From Rana temporaria (taxonomy: Eukaryota; Chordata; Amphibia; Anura; Ranidae), in contig NC_053496.1 in NCBI RefSeq assembly GCF_905171775.1, forward strand, positions 177,095,928 to 177,159,927: a DNA stretch of 64,000 bases. Reading direction: 5' to 3'. The position numbers were made by a program, and so were the translations under genes. Positions 9,732 through 20,948 of this stretch are shown here, piece by piece. The notes beneath the pieces are model-generated. The model ran no database searches. It saw only the letters and a program-made list of their open reading frames with translations, and was not told where the DNA came from. Each line of letters opens with the position of its first letter. Within the stretch, counting starts at the first letter, position 1.

Positions 9732-12700
9732 ACAGACTAAATTATAAAATAGTGAAGGAAACATCTGGAGATCCAATAACACCCAACAACCATCTTCACA
9801 GGGCATCACCCATCACAGTGCCTCCACCTCACTGCCTGACAACAGAGGTAACCAGTGCCAAGAAGATTGTAGAAGTCACCAAGAAGATCATTGATCTGCT
9901 GACAGGAGAGGTGAGCGGTGCCGGGAATTCTGGGACATTATCCAGTAACAGACAAGGGATGTGTCTGGATGGTGACTGTATCATTGTGTGTGTCAGGTTC
10001 CTATAAGGTGTCAGGAGGTCACTGTCTATTTCTCCATGGAGGAGTGGGAGTATTTAGAAGGACACAAGGATCTCTACAAGGACGTCATGATGGAGAATCA
10101 GCCGCCCCTCACATCACCGGGTAAGAGGAGACACTATTGTAAAGGAGAGAGCAGTACGGAGGGTCCACCTAGATCCCCCATCATCTGATAAACACATAGA
10201 AACAATGTATTCAGTCAGTGTGTGTGTTTCCTACAGATGGATCCAGTAATGGGAACCCACCAGAGAGATCTCCCCGTCCTCTGTACTCCCGGGATTCCAC
10301 ACAGGAAGATCACACCATCCCTCATCATCATCAGGTAGGTGGGAGTGAGCAACTAACATTTTTAAATAATTCTAAACTACGAGACCACATTCTTCAAAGT
10401 AACTTATTGTTCCTTTTTATAAATGTATTCTGTCATCTTTGGGGTTTAGGGTGAAGAATTGAAAGACATCAAAGCTGAGATTAAAAAGGAAGAAGAAGAA
10501 GAGAGGCTGGTGAGTGGAGATCAGCAGTCTATGGAGGGGGGAAGTCTTCAGTATTCCCGGGATTCCACACCGGTAGATCAAAGCATACCTCACCATCATC
10601 AGGTAGAAAGAACTGAGCTATAGAACTCAAAAGTTATTCTAAACTATGAGATTACTTTCTTATAGAATTTGTTTTTTAATATTGAACCAAATTTTTTCGT
10701 ATTGGGGTTCAGGGTAAATTAGGAAAAGACATCAAACTTGAGGTTAAAGAGGAAGAAGAAGAGACGTTGGTGAGTGGAGATCAGCAGTCTATGGAGGGGG
10801 AAAGCCTTCAGTATTCCCAGGATTCCACACGGGAAGATCAAAGCATACCTCACCATCATCAGGTAGAAAGAACTGAGCTATAGAACTCAAAAGTTATTCT
10901 AAACTATAGATAACGGGCCAGATCCACAAAAGGGATACGCCGTCGTATCCCTGTTTCTGTCTATGCGACTGATCCACAGAATCAGTTACGCATAGATAGG
11001 CAGAAGATCATACAGATATAATAGTTTTACACTGTCGGATCTTAGGATGCAGTACCGCGGCCGCCGCTGGGGGCATTTCTCGTCGTAATCCAGCGTCGGG
11101 TATGCAAATTAGCACTTACGGAGATCCACAAAGCTTTTTCCCATCGTTAAGTCGCCGTAAGTGTTAGTTTGCCGTTGCAAAATTAGGGCTGCTTTTACAA
11201 AGTGTAAACTTAGTACACCATGTAAAAGTATACCCTTCTTTCCCGTGTCGCTGTCAAATTTTTTTGGAAATATTTTTTTTCCCGCCGCATCTCTTTTTTA
11301 CACGTCGCGATTCACAAAACTCGGCGCAACGTAACGTAATGCAAAGCACGTTGGGAAAATAGCGTCGGGAGCATGCGCAGTACGTCCGGCGCGGGAGCGC
11401 GCCTAATTTAAATGGGACTTGCCCCATTTAAATTGGCCCGCCTTGCGCCGGACGGATTTAGGATACACCGCCGCAAATTTCAAGGTAAGTGCTTTGTGGA
11501 TCGGCACTTTGCCCGAAAATTTGCGGCAGTGTAACCTAAATAGGTTACGTTCCGCTGCGCCGCCTGGCTGTGGATCTGGCCCAACTTTCTTATAGATTTT
11601 TTTTTTTAATATTGAACTTAATTTTTTCGTATTGGGGTTCAGGATAAATTAGGAAAAGACATCAAACTTGAGGTTAAAGAGGAAGAAGAAGAGACGTTGG
11701 TGAATGGAGATCAGCAGTCCATGGAGGAGATGACCATGAAAAGTGACCAGGAGGAATCTTCTCTTTATATCAACAGAAGTAAGTAATAATCACTGAATGC
11801 AGAAATGTTCACATTTTCCTTTTTCTTCTATGAGTATAAAAGATGAAATTAAAATAATTGCAATGTGAAGATACTGTACGTCACATGAAAGGTCCATCTC
11901 CATTCCTCAATATAATGTCATGTTCCCAACAAATGAGGAGGAGATACTGTACACCATATGAAAGGTTCATCTCCATTCCTTAATATAACGTCATGTTCCC
12001 AACAAATGAGGAGGAGATACTGTACACCATATGAAAGATCCATCTCCATTCCTCAATATAACGTCATGTTCCCAATAAATGAGGAGGAGATACTGTACAC
12101 CATATGAAAGGTCCATCTCCATTCCTCAATATAATGTCATGTTCCCAACAAATGAGGAGGAGATGATGTATCTTTATGTGGTTTGTATTGATATTTTATG
12201 TTATGATTGCCCCCAATTCCATACCAGAGCTCTGAGATACTGTAGAGCAGGGATAAGCAATTAGCGGACCTCCAGCTGTTGCAAAACTACAAGTCCCATC
12301 ATGCCTCTGCCTCTGGGTGTCATGCTTGTGGCTGTCAGAGTCTTGCTATGCCTCATGGGACTTGAAGTTCTGCAACAGCTGGAGGTCCGCTAATTGCATA
12401 TCCCTGCTGTAGAGTGTTAGACCAACATACTGTATATGACTTCTGAATGAAAGGAATGAAGAATTCTTATAACATTTAAACATTGATATCCAACAGGAGG
12501 ACACTATGTCCTGAATAACGTATCTTCAGAATATAAAGAAGAAGAAAATCCCACCACACAACGTTCTCCAGGAGAAAATCCCACCACACAACGTTCTCCA
12601 GGAGAAAATCCCACCACACAACGTTCTCCAGGAGGAAATCCCACCACACAACTTTCTCCAGGAGAAAATCCCACCACACAACATTCTCCAGGAGAAAATC

Positions 12701-13515
12701 CCACCACACAACATTCTCCAGGAGGAAATCCCACCACACAACATTCTCCAGGAGCAAATCCCACCACAAAACGTTCTTCAGGAGTGAATCGCATTACACA
12801 AATAATACATCATAGAACTTATCATATGGAGAGATCCTGGGATTTCTCTGATCCTGAGGATTCTTCTGAGGATCCACATACTATTATTTTTGAATCTCAC
12901 AGTACAGATAAATCAACAGATCCATCTAATCCAGAGGAATCTTCCTTGAACCATGAAGGATCTCAAGAAACCAGAGAGCCTCTTACATACCAGAAAAGTA
13001 ATAAGAGTGAGCGTCCATTCTCGTGTTCGCACTGTGGTAAAGGCTTCATAACGAAAGAAACCCTTCGTATACACCTGAGAGTTCACACAGGCGAGCATAC
13101 TTTCCCATGTTCAGAGTGCGGCAAACGTTTTACTGTCAAATCAAGCCTTCTTAAACACCACAGAGTTCACACGGGTGAGCGTCCCTTTTCATGTTCAGAG
13201 TGCGGGAGATGCTTTATTCAGAAAGTAGAACTTGTTAATCACCAAAGAATTCACACAGGTGAGCGTCCGTTCTCGTGTTCGTACTGTGGTAAAGGTTTCA
13301 TTCAGAAAGGACACCTTCTGACACACCAGAGAACTCACACTGGTGAGCGTCCTTTTTCATGTTCAGAGTGCGGGAAAGGTTTCATTCAGAAATTCGAACT
13401 TGTTGTTCACCAAAGAAGTCACACAGGGGAACGTCCTTATTCATGTTCAGAGTGCGGGAAATGCTTCAGTCAAAAAAGTGTCCTTCTTCGACACCAGGGA
13501 ATTCACATGGACTAA
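9732..13515 (+). CDS. KRAB zinc-finger gene, unit B
   Basis: Seven coding exons with matching phases: 9732-9910 (LNYKIVKETSGDPITP... ending KKIIDLLTGE), KRAB 9997-10120, 10237-10334, 10450-10602, 10713-10862, 11643-11778 and the finger exon 12497-13515. Joined, they give about 618 codons open to the stop, lacking only the start. The order (LLTGE exon, KRAB A-box, acidic exons with IKxE/VKEEEE, fingers) is that of Xenopus XlCGF/XlCOF proteins, predicted nuclear repressors. Unit B alone has the 10713-10862 exon. The intron before 11643 carries a Harbinger-like MITE and the last intron a 73-bp array and a hAT MITE. No in-frame ATG precedes the KRAB exon, so the true start lies in an unseen upstream exon or inside KRAB. 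Confidence 0.82.
9997..10120 (+). CDS. KRAB A-box exon, unit B
   Basis: Reads VPIRCQEVTVYFSMEEWEYL and continues EGHKDLYKDVMMEN, the amphibian form of the KRAB A-box. Key positions match the family consensus (V.V.FS.EEW..L....K.LY.DVM.EN). By family knowledge the A-box recruits a TRIM28-like corepressor. The exon is 124 bp, phase 0 in and phase 1 out, bounded by TGTCAG and GTAAGAGG. Confidence 0.88.
10713..10862 (+). CDS. Extra chimeric acidic exon, unique to unit B
   Basis: Fifty codons, phase 0 on both sides, so it adds an in-frame segment. The first half (GKLGKDIKLEVKEEEEETL) matches the last acidic exon of all units. The second half (SLQYSQDSTREDQSIPHHHQ) matches the end of the preceding exon. 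The following intron repeats the sequence after that exon. This is what unequal crossing-over within the shared GGAGATCAGCAGTCTATGG string would produce. Confidence 0.75.
10915..11582. mobile_element. Harbinger-like MITE in unit B intron
   Basis: GGGCCAGATCCACA... to ...GGATCTGGCCC, flanked by AAC at 10912-10914 and 11583-11585. Unit F keeps the empty site (CTATAGATAACTTTCTTATAG near 52036-52056), which defines the 3-bp target duplication directly. No coding content. Confidence 0.8.
11870..12161. repeat. 73-bp intronic tandem repeat, 4 copies (unit B)
   Basis: Units start with GATACTGTAC at 11870, 11943, 12016 and 12089 (spacing 73) and contain CCATCTCCATTCCTCAATAT. Units A, C, D and E have a single copy at the same place and F has three. 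Confidence 0.85.
12248..12406. mobile_element. hAT-type MITE with perfect 8-bp TSD
   Basis: Ends CAGGGATA and TATCCCTG with inner inverted repeats (GGACCTCCAGCTGTTGCA and its complement). Flanked by CTGTAGAG at 12240-12247 and 12407-12414. Units A, C, D and F have the empty site. Confidence 0.85.
12497..13515 (+). CDS. Unit B terminal exon, 6 C2H2 fingers
   Basis: Eight ENPTTQRSPG-type repeats (12544-12783), the conserved spacer NRITQIIHH...SWDFSDPEDSSEDPH, then six fingers. Helix residues at -1,2,3,6 read TETI, VSSK, QVEN, QGHT, QFEV and QSVR. The first finger is preceded by NKSERPF rather than an HTGERPF linker. The protein ends GIHMD. All zinc ligands are intact. 339 codons including stop. 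Confidence 0.9.
12544..12783 (+). repeat. Coding 30-bp tandem repeat, 8 copies (unit B)
   Basis: Eight in-frame decapeptide units of the ENPTTQRSPG family. Variants include GNPTTQLSPG and ANPTTKRSSG. Confidence 0.9.
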
Positions 13516-14146
13516 CCACCTTTTTTATGTTTAGACGGACCAATGGAGAGTGTGAGATCGTGTCTGTCCTTCCTTATAGTCAGAATGTATAAAATGTTTC
13601 TGTTAAAGAAAATCACTTATTGGATCCCAGAATATTCATAAAGACTAATAAAGTTTTTGTGTTCATATTGACTTATTTGGAGGCGTGGCCAAAGTACATT
13701 GTACTATGATGTCATAGTTATAGGTCTTCAGGGATTGAATTATAGTAATACGATCCTCTAAACAATGCTGACTTGGTCCCGCACTCACACAGGCCCCACC
13801 ATAGAGTACGACAACCCATGGACCATACTTTTTATTGGTTGCTATTAGCCAATATACTGTACATCTTTTTTGCTTTACTGAAGGAACTAACTTTTTATTG
13901 GACCGACTAAAGTATAATTATTTTTAAATTGGATTTTTCTTTTACTTCAGCTATGCAATATTTAATTTAGATCATTTATTGTGTGTTATTAATATTTAAT
14001 CCGATTTTCTAGAATAAACAAGAAAGCTCTATATTCTGTTCTGAGTCATTTTCTATACATGAACATCATTTTTAGATTATGGGTGATTGGAATGTGCTTA
14101 ATTTGTAGAGAGTCTTCCATTGGTGTTATATTAGTGAGACGTGAGA
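13516..14146 (+). promoter_or_regulatory. Unit B 3' UTR with poly(A) signal
   Basis: Same conserved 3' tract as in unit A, with AATAAA at 14013-14018. Confidence 0.6.
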
Positions 14147-14154
14147 GTCTATAA

Positions 14155-14480
14155 CAGCCTTTCTCAACCTTTTTACCCCAGGGGAACCCTTAAAATATTT
14201 TTTTAGGTCTCGGGGAACCCCTGATAAAACACATTCATTGGGGGTCAGTGGGAACAATGCCCCTTATTTTGGTGGTCAGTGAGAAGAATGCCCTTTTTAT
14301 CATGTGGTGGTAAGTATGACCCCCTTACAGAGAGCTATAAAGATTATTGGTGTCATACCACTGGCTCCTCCAAGTGGCATTGGCTCGGAACTATGTAGGC
14401 ACCATCAAATAGGAGGCAAATCAGCCACAGCTCAAGGAACCCCTAGCCACCTCAGGGGGAACCCTGGTTGAGAATGGCTG
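14155..14480. mobile_element. hAT-type MITE in the minisatellite edge
   Basis: Terminal repeats CAGCCTTTCTCAACCTTTTT and its partner ending GGTTGAGAATGGCTG. Flanked by GTCTATAA (14147-14154) and GTCTAGAA (14481-14488), an 8-bp duplication with one mismatch. Unit A has the uninserted GAGTCTAGAAGG. Confidence 0.8.
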
Positions 14481-14488
14481 GTCTAGAA

Positions 14489-14950
14489 GCTCCAGTTCCA
14501 GAGAGCCCAGGAGGTCCAGTTCCAGAGGATCAAAAAGGTCCAGTTCCAGAGGATCCAGAAGGTCCCATTCCAAAAAAACCTGGAGATCCATTTCCAGAGA
14601 GTCCAGAAGGTCCCATAACAGAGAGTCCAGAAGGTCCAGTTCCAGAGAGTCCAGAAGGTCCAGTTCCAGAGAGTCCAGTTCCAGAGAGTCCAGTTCCAGA
14701 GAGTCCAGAAGGACCAGTTCCAGAGATTCCAGAAGGTCCAGTTCCAGAGATTCCAGAAGGTCCAGTTCCAGAGCGTCCAAATGGTCCCGTTCCAAAGGAT
14801 GCAGAAGGTACAGTTCCAGAGGATTCAGAATGTCTAATTCCAGAGGACCCATGAGGTCCAGTTCCAGAGGATCCATGAGGATCAATTTCATAGAGTCCAA
14901 AAGGTCCAGTTCCAAAGAGTCCAAAAAGTCCAATTCCAGAGAGTCTAGAA
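14489..14950. repeat. 24-bp minisatellite downstream of unit B
   Basis: About 19 copies of the GPVPESPE-type 24-bp unit, less uniform than in units A and F. Two 12-bp half units (GTTCCAGAGAGTCCA) sit near 14670-14705. Confidence 0.88.
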
Positions 14951-16310
14951 TTTTGAAAGAAACTGTTCTCCTCTGTCAGACACTACACCACCAGGCATTC
15001 CATGGCGTTTAAAAATGTCCCAAGACATCACTTCGGCAGTTGGTTCAGCAGTGGGTACCCCTTAACGGGTAAAAAAAATAGCTATCTTTGTGAGAGAGTC
15101 AACAACTCCCAAGATAGAGGTCATTTCTTTTGAGGGAGGAAAATCGAGCACAAAGTTTATAGAAATTGACCCCCATGGTCTTGATGGAACAGGAAGTGGT
15201 TAAAGCAACCCCAATGTAGAAGATTGGGTGGCATTTTTCTGCACAGGTCAGGAACGAGGCCACATAGCTTTTAGCATCTTTCTTGTAACTGGACCACCAA
15301 AAGGAACATGATGAAAGTTCTTCTGTCTTAGAAACCCCAAAATAACCAACAGGTCATGAACCAACCTGAAGGCTTCTAAACCAAGCAGATTCAGGTTCAT
15401 AAAGATGATGCCCTTGAGTCCAATAGCCATCCGTATAATCAAGGTTAATGTCCTTAGGTGGATGATTAAGAAGTGGGTCATTTATACCCCTCTTATAGAA
15501 GATTTAAAAAGATCTTAGACATTGAAAGTTCTTTTGAGGCAAGATCGTACATTCAGAGTTGCTTTCCGGGAGAGGCCCAGAGAACAGGCCTTGCCATTCC
15601 TTGACTGAGGGCGATACGAAATAACAACACTGAACCCCGAGAAGAATAGGGTCCAACGTGCTTGTCTAAAACAGTGTTTCTCAGCTCCAGTGCTCAAGGC
15701 ACGCCAACAGGTCATGTTTTCAGGATTTCCCTCAGCTGTGGTAATTACTAAGACAGTCAAACTGATCAAATCACCTGTGCAATATAATGGAAAGCCTGAA
15801 AACATGACTTGCTGGGGAGCCTCGAGGACTGCAGTTGAGAAACACTGGTCTAGAAGACATTCTCTTGACATAATAAATACTTTCTAAATTTTTTATGATC
15901 AGTGAGGACAGTTACAGGATGCTTAGCCCCTTTCCAGTAGATACCTCCATTTGGAAAATGCTTCCTTAATTGCTAGCGATCTCTTATTTCCTATAAGAGA
16001 AGAGAGAAAAACGGACATAGAAGGTGCAGCTTTTTCCAGTTCTTTGAGAAAGAATAGCTCCCACAGCAGAACTTGAACCATCAACTTCCATGATGAAAGG
16101 AAGTTTGGGATCCGGATGTACCAGTATTGGCGCAGAAGTAAAAAGGGTCTTTAGTTTATCGCCCCTCCTGTACGGAACCACACTATCCAAAGACCCCTTA
16201 GCTTTCCTATTCACTAGTCTTATCTCAGTGTAGGATAAAACATCAGACAGTTTATTAGAACCAGAATACAAGTCTTATATACAGTTAAAGAGGAGGTGAC
16301 CAGAAACATA
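14951..16310 (-). mobile_element. Ty3/gypsy pol fragment (integrase and RNase H)
   Basis: Read on the minus strand: 15984-16271 encodes LKTLFTSAPILVHPDPKLPF then EVDGSSSAVGAILSQR, the RNase H start of gypsy pol. 15020-15490 holds broken integrase sequence (GFLRQKNFHHV, a zinc-binding CAEKC region and a DHGGQF catalytic-core start). Frames are disrupted and a hAT MITE sits inside at 15672-15847. Not functional. Confidence 0.75.
15672..15847. mobile_element. hAT-type MITE inside gypsy remnant
   Basis: Ends CAGTGTTTCTCAGCTCCAGT and ACTGCAGTTGAGAAACACTG are inverted repeats. Flanks GTCTAAAA (15664-15671) and GTCTAGAA (15848-15855) form the 8-bp duplication. Confidence 0.85.
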
Positions 16311-16312
16311 AA

Positions 16313-16740
16313 TTAACATTAGAGGTAGACCGATATATCGGCCGATATTTGGGCATTTTTGATAAATCGGCATCGGCCAATTATTATCAAAATTAGGCCG
16401 ATATTTTACACTGACCACCGTTCCTCCTCCCGTCTCCACACTCAGCGGCTCTGACAGCATCAAGCGCCACGCTGAGTGTGAAACAAGAAACAGAGAGGAG
16501 AGAGGAGCTGTCAGCTCGATGTCGGGGGTGAGCGGGACCCAGCAGCTATATTACACCAGCCAATGGGTTCGTTTTTGGGTGGGCCACTACGTGTATGAGG
16601 CCCGCCCCCTTTCTAAAGCAGCCCAATCATTGGTTGGTGTAATTTAGCTGCTGGGTCCTGCCCACACCCCCGACATCGAGCTGACAGCTCCTCTCTCCCT
16701 CCTCTCTGTTAGTGATAGGGCAGTCTAGTGCTGCAAGAGC
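16313..16740. repeat. Interspersed repeat with a long inverted repeat
   Basis: 16494-16566 and 16628-16699 are near-perfect inverted arms of about 70 bp around a 61-bp centre, with GATGTCGGGGGTG near each arm's middle. The left part contains GATATATCGGCCGATAT. Probably a palindromic MITE; the class is unknown. Confidence 0.65.
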
Positions 16741-17234
16741 AAGTGGTAAAATAATCGTATGTATTCACACTGAAGTTGAGTTGTTATGTTTATGTATGTA
16801 CTTATGTTAACACTATTGACCTCTGGAGTGTCTCCAACACCATTTTGGAGGAGCCCTGTGTCCTGATAGGCCGCACGAGATCTCGAGAGATTTGGGCGGC
16901 CATTTTGGGGTGGTTTCTTTATATAGGAAAGCTCAGGCACGTTTTAGACAGAACATGTGTGGATGCAGATAGGGACAGAGACCCTGCTTGTGAGGGAGAG
17001 ATAGGAGGAGTCAGGGAGAGTGTTCCGGCCTGTGAGGGATAGTTCAGGGGTCCTACAGGGTCCTGCAGTGGTAACCTTGGTCGGATGAAAGACTCCCAGC
17101 TGCTACGGGTAACGTGTTTCCAGCCTCTTCCAATACGCATTGTGTGCTGGGGTATATAATGTGCCATTAAGTGGGAAGTGCCTGTGATACTCAGAAATCC
17201 ACATCGCTTAGAACAACAGTATCTGTACTGCATA
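16741..17234. other. Unassigned intergenic sequence
   Basis: No gene recognised. Short ORFs at 16776-17042 (+) and 16919-17278 (-) lack family features. Confidence 0.4.
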
Positions 17235-17400
17235 TTTATTTGTAAACATTTTGGAAAACCATTTTCCCTCCACTTCACAATTATGTGCCACTTTGTGTTG
17301 ATCTATCACTATCTATTACTTTTCCGTTTTTGGCTGTAACATGATAAAATGTGGAAAATTTCAAGGGGTATTAATACTTTTTCAAGGCACTGTGTATATA
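17235..17400. mobile_element. Tc1-like transposon end
   Basis: Same block as at 6210-6396, ending TTTTTCAAGGCACTGT, just upstream of the unit C module. Confidence 0.5.
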
Positions 17401-17534
17401 TACTACTGTATTATATATAGTGTGTGTGTTTTTAATAGCACTAAAATGAAAATATTTTTTTTTTAAAATATTTTTCTTTGGCTTGTACATGAGGATACAG
17501 ATAAACAACAAAAAATAATAAATGTACAGAAAAG

Positions 17535-17759
17535 GTAAACGTGACGAGTTTTAATCTATGGCTGAAGGCTGCAGTATTTATGAATGAAGGCTGCCGTATT
17601 TCAATTCTCCACAAGATGGTGATCTCACTCCTGAGCGTGGAACGCAAAGAAGGACGTGATGTCATGTACGGACAGGAAGTGATGTAGGGTAAAGACAGGA
17701 AGTTCCAGAGGAGAGGTGACTTGTTAGGAAATAGCGTACAGACATTACTGGATCTTGAG
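17535..17759 (+). promoter_or_regulatory. Candidate promoter and exon 1 module of unit C
   Basis: Second copy of the GGAAGTGATG-rich module. The candidate donor is TTGAG|GTACGT after 17759, the best donor match of the six copies. Here GGACGTGATGTCA replaces one GGAAGT site. Confidence 0.4.
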
Positions 17760-17784
17760 GTACGTTTATTTTATTATTTATTTA

Positions 17785-18053
17785 TTACAGGTACTTATAT
17801 AACATTTTCATTTACGCAGTGCTTTACATAAATATGTATATTGTACACTCACATCAGTCTCTGCCCCCAAGGAGTTTACAATCCAAGGTCCCCTAGCTCA
17901 CATTCATACACACACATACTAGGGGCAATTTAGATCGGAGCCAATAAGCTACCAGCACGTCATTGGAGTGTTGGAGGAAAGCGGAGTACAGAGAGGAGGG
18001 AGAGCACATCCCGTTCCTCCACCGGGCTCTCTCCCCCTTTGTGTTGTTATCCG
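17785..18053. repeat. SINE-like segment, truncated module
   Basis: Matches 6807-7070 and then breaks off at GTGTTGTTATC, where the TTAA-type transposon remnant starts abruptly. Everything from here to the middle of that transposon, which unit E still has, is deleted in unit C. Confidence 0.6.
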
Positions 18054-18525
18054 CTATAATGTCGCAGTCCCGAAAAAAAATGCAGATTGCCGCCATTCCT
18101 AGTAAAAAAAAAAAAATCATTATGTCCCCTATTTTGTAGGCAATATAACTTTTGCTCAAACCAGGTTATTGCGATATTTTTTTTTTTTACCAAAAATTTG
18201 TAAAATACGTATCGGCCTAATCTGAGAAAAAAATATATATATTTTTTTTTTAAAAATGGGATATTAGAGCAAAAAGTAAAAAATATTGTTTTTTTTCTTT
18301 CCAAAATTGACGCTATTTTTTTTGTTTATAGCCCAAAAAATAAAAACCGCCCAGGCGATCAAATACCACCGAAAGAAAGCTCTATTTGTGTGGAAAAAAA
18401 AGACGTCAATTTTGTTTGGGAGCCACGTCGCACGACCGCGCAATTGTCAGTTAAAGCGACGCAGTGCCGGAAGCTAAAATCTCGTCTGGGCAGGAAGGGG
18501 GTATATGTGCCCAGTAGGCAAGTGG
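18054..18525. mobile_element. TTAA-type DNA transposon, right half
   Basis: Matches the right half of 35547-36440 (CGCTATAATGTCGCAGTCC to GGCAAGTGG). Its right end abuts TTAA (18526-18529) and then coding sequence of unit C. Confidence 0.75.
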
Positions 18526-20948
18526 TTAAAGAAGAAAAAGAGATGTTGATGAGTGGAGATCAGCAGTATATGGGAGAGGGAGGTCCTCTGTATTCCCAGA
18601 ATTCCACACAGGAAGATCACACCATCTCACAAAGAGTTAAGTAGAAAACTAATAATTAACGGATGATACTAACAATTTGATGAATGTTGTTACCGCTAAT
18701 CTCACATTTATTAAATATTCAGGGTGTAAACCAGAACGATTGTAATAATGCTGTTAAAGAAGAGATAAAGGAGGAGGATGAGGAGGTGAATGTTATGGGG
18801 GAGTTTTCAAAAGGAAACAAGGACCTTTTCAAGGACGTTGTGATGGAGCCATTCAGTGACACAAACCCACCAGAGAGATCTCCCCGTCCTCTGTATTCCC
18901 GGGATTGCACACAGGAAGGTCTCACCATCCCTCACCATCATCAGGTAGGTGGGAGTGAGCAATTAAAATTTAAAAATAATTCTAAACTATGAGACCACAT
19001 TCTTCAAAGTAACTTATTGTTCCTTTTTATAAATGTATTCTGTCATCTTTGGGGTTTAGGGTGAAGAATTGAAAGATATCAAAGTTGAGATTAAAAAGGA
19101 AGAAGAAGAGACGTTGGTGAGTGGAGATCAGCAGACTATGGAGGGGGGAAGTCTTCAGTATTCTCGGGATTCCACACCGGAAGATCAAAGTATCCCTCAC
19201 CATCATCAGGTAGAAAGAACTGAGCTATAGAACTCAAAAGTTATTCTAAACTATGAAATAACTTTCTTATAGATATTTTTTTTAATAATGAACTTAATTT
19301 TTTCGTATTGGGGTTCAGGATAAATTAGGAAAAGACATCAAACTTGAGGTTAAAAAGGCAGAAGAAGAGACGTTGGTGAGTGGAGATCAGCAGTCTATGG
19401 AGGAGATGACCATGAAAAGTGACCAGGAGGAATCTTCTCTTTATATCAACAGAAGTAAGTAATAATCACTGAATGCAGAAATGTTCACATTTTCCTTTTT
19501 CTTTAAAGAGTATAAAAGATGAATTTAAATAATTGCAATGTGAAGATACTGTACACCATATGAACGGTCCATCTCCATTCCTCAATATAACATCATGTTC
19601 CCAACAAATGAGGTGGAGATGATGTACCTTTATCTGGTTTGTATTGATATTTTATGTTATGATTGCCCCCAATTCCATGCCAGAGCTCTGAGATACTGTA
19701 GAGTGTTAGACCAACATACTGTATATGACTTCTGAATGAAAGGAATGAAGAATTCTAATAACATTTAAACATTGATTTCCAACAGGAGGACACTATGTCC
19801 TGAATAACGTATCTTCAGAATATAAAGAAGAGGAAAATCCCACCACACAACGTTCTCCAGGAGAAAATCCCACCACACAACGTTCTTCAGGAGAAAATCC
19901 CACCACACAACGTTCTCCAGGAGAAAATCCCACCACACAACGTTCTCCAGGAGAAAATCCCACCACACAACGTTCTCCAGGAGAAAATCTCACCACACAA
20001 CGTTGTCCAGGAGAAAATCCCACCACACAATGTTCTCCAGAAGAAAATCCCACCACACAACGTTCTTCAGGAGAAAATCCCACCACACAACGTTGTCCAG
20101 GAGAAAATCCCACCACACAACGTTCTTCAGGAGTGAATCGCATTACACAAATAATACATCATAGAACTTATCATATAGAGAGATCCTGGGATTTCTCTGA
20201 TCCTGAGGATTCTTCTGAGGATCCACATACTATTATTTTTGAATCTCACAGTACAGATAAATCAACAGATCCATCTAATCCCGAGGACTCTTCCTTGATC
20301 CATGAAGGATCTCAAGAAACCAGAGAGCCTCTTACACACCAGAAAAGTAATAAAAATGAGCGTCCATTCTCGTGTCCAGAGTGCGGGAGATGTTTTAAAA
20401 TGAAAGAAGTCTTTCTCAATCACCAGAAAATTCACACTGGCGAGCGTCCATTCTCGTGTTCGTACTGTGGTAAAGGCTTCATTCGGAAAGGACACCTTCT
20501 CGTACACCTGAGAGTTCACACAGGCGAGCATACTTTCCCATGTTCAGAGTGCGGCAAACGTTTTACTGTCAAATCAAGCCTTCTTAAACACCACAGAGTT
20601 CACACGGGTGAGCGTCCCTTTTCATGTTCAGAGTGCGGGAGATGTTTTATTCAGAAAGTAGAACTTGTTAATCACCAAAGAATTCACACGGGTGAGCGTC
20701 CGTTCTCGTGTTCGCACTGTGGTAAAGGTTTCACTCAGAAAGGAAACCTTCTAACACATCAGAGAACTCACACAGGTGAGCGTCCTTTTTCATGTTCAGA
20801 GTGCGGGAAACTTTTCATTCGGAAATGTGAACTTGTTGTTCACCAAAGAAGTCACACGGGGGAACGTCCTTATTCATGTTCAAAGTGCCGGAAATGCTTC
20901 AGTAGAAAATGTGCCCTTGATCGACACCAGGGAATTCACATGGACTGA
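18526..20948 (+). CDS. ZF gene unit C, lacks KRAB
   Basis: Exons: a remnant 18526-18635 (KEEKEMLMSGDQQYMGEGG ... ISQR, 5' part lost to the transposon), 18723-18944, 19060-19209, 19319-19454 and 19786-20948. The last four join in frame. No KRAB or LLTGE exon lies upstream; that stretch was deleted along with half of the transposon. The best start inside the gene would be a Met in the 18723 exon (EVNVMGEF), which would give a KRAB-less, acidic, seven-finger protein. Sister of unit E by shared transposon, exon order and fingers. Whether it is transcribed as a functional gene is uncertain. Confidence 0.7.
18723..18944 (+). CDS. Unit C second exon with KRAB-like tail
   Basis: Seventy-four codons, phase 0 on both sides: GVNQNDCNNAVKEEIKEEDE, then GNKDLFKDVVMEPFSDTN, then PPERSPRPLYSRDCTQE ... 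HHHQ. The middle resembles the end of the KRAB A-box (GHKDLYKDVMMEN) and the last part matches the separate exon that follows KRAB in B, D and F. It may be an old fusion of those two exons; this is inference. Confidence 0.65.
19786..20948 (+). CDS. Unit C terminal exon, 7 C2H2 fingers
   Basis: Ten decapeptide repeats (19833-20132), the shared spacer, then seven fingers with -1,2,3,6 residues MEVN, RGHV, VSSK, QVEN, QGNT, RCEV and RCAR. The last finger reads YSCSKCRKCFS with Arg for the usual Gly after the second Cys. It ends GIHMD. 387 codons including stop, all zinc ligands present. Differs from unit E mainly in fingers 1 and 5. Confidence 0.9.
19833..20132 (+). repeat. Coding 30-bp tandem repeat, 10 copies (unit C)
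   Basis: Ten in-frame decapeptide units. Variants such as QRCPG and QCSPE mark individual copies and are shared with unit E. Confidence 0.9.

Noticed and set aside
16919..17278. Minus-strand ORF of 119 codons
   Set aside because: Ser/Pro-rich low-complexity reading with no family match; crosses into a Tc1-like end.
18047..18304. Phe-rich ORFs in the TTAA transposon (also 36024-36348)
   Set aside because: They come from A/T homopolymer runs and resemble no transposase.
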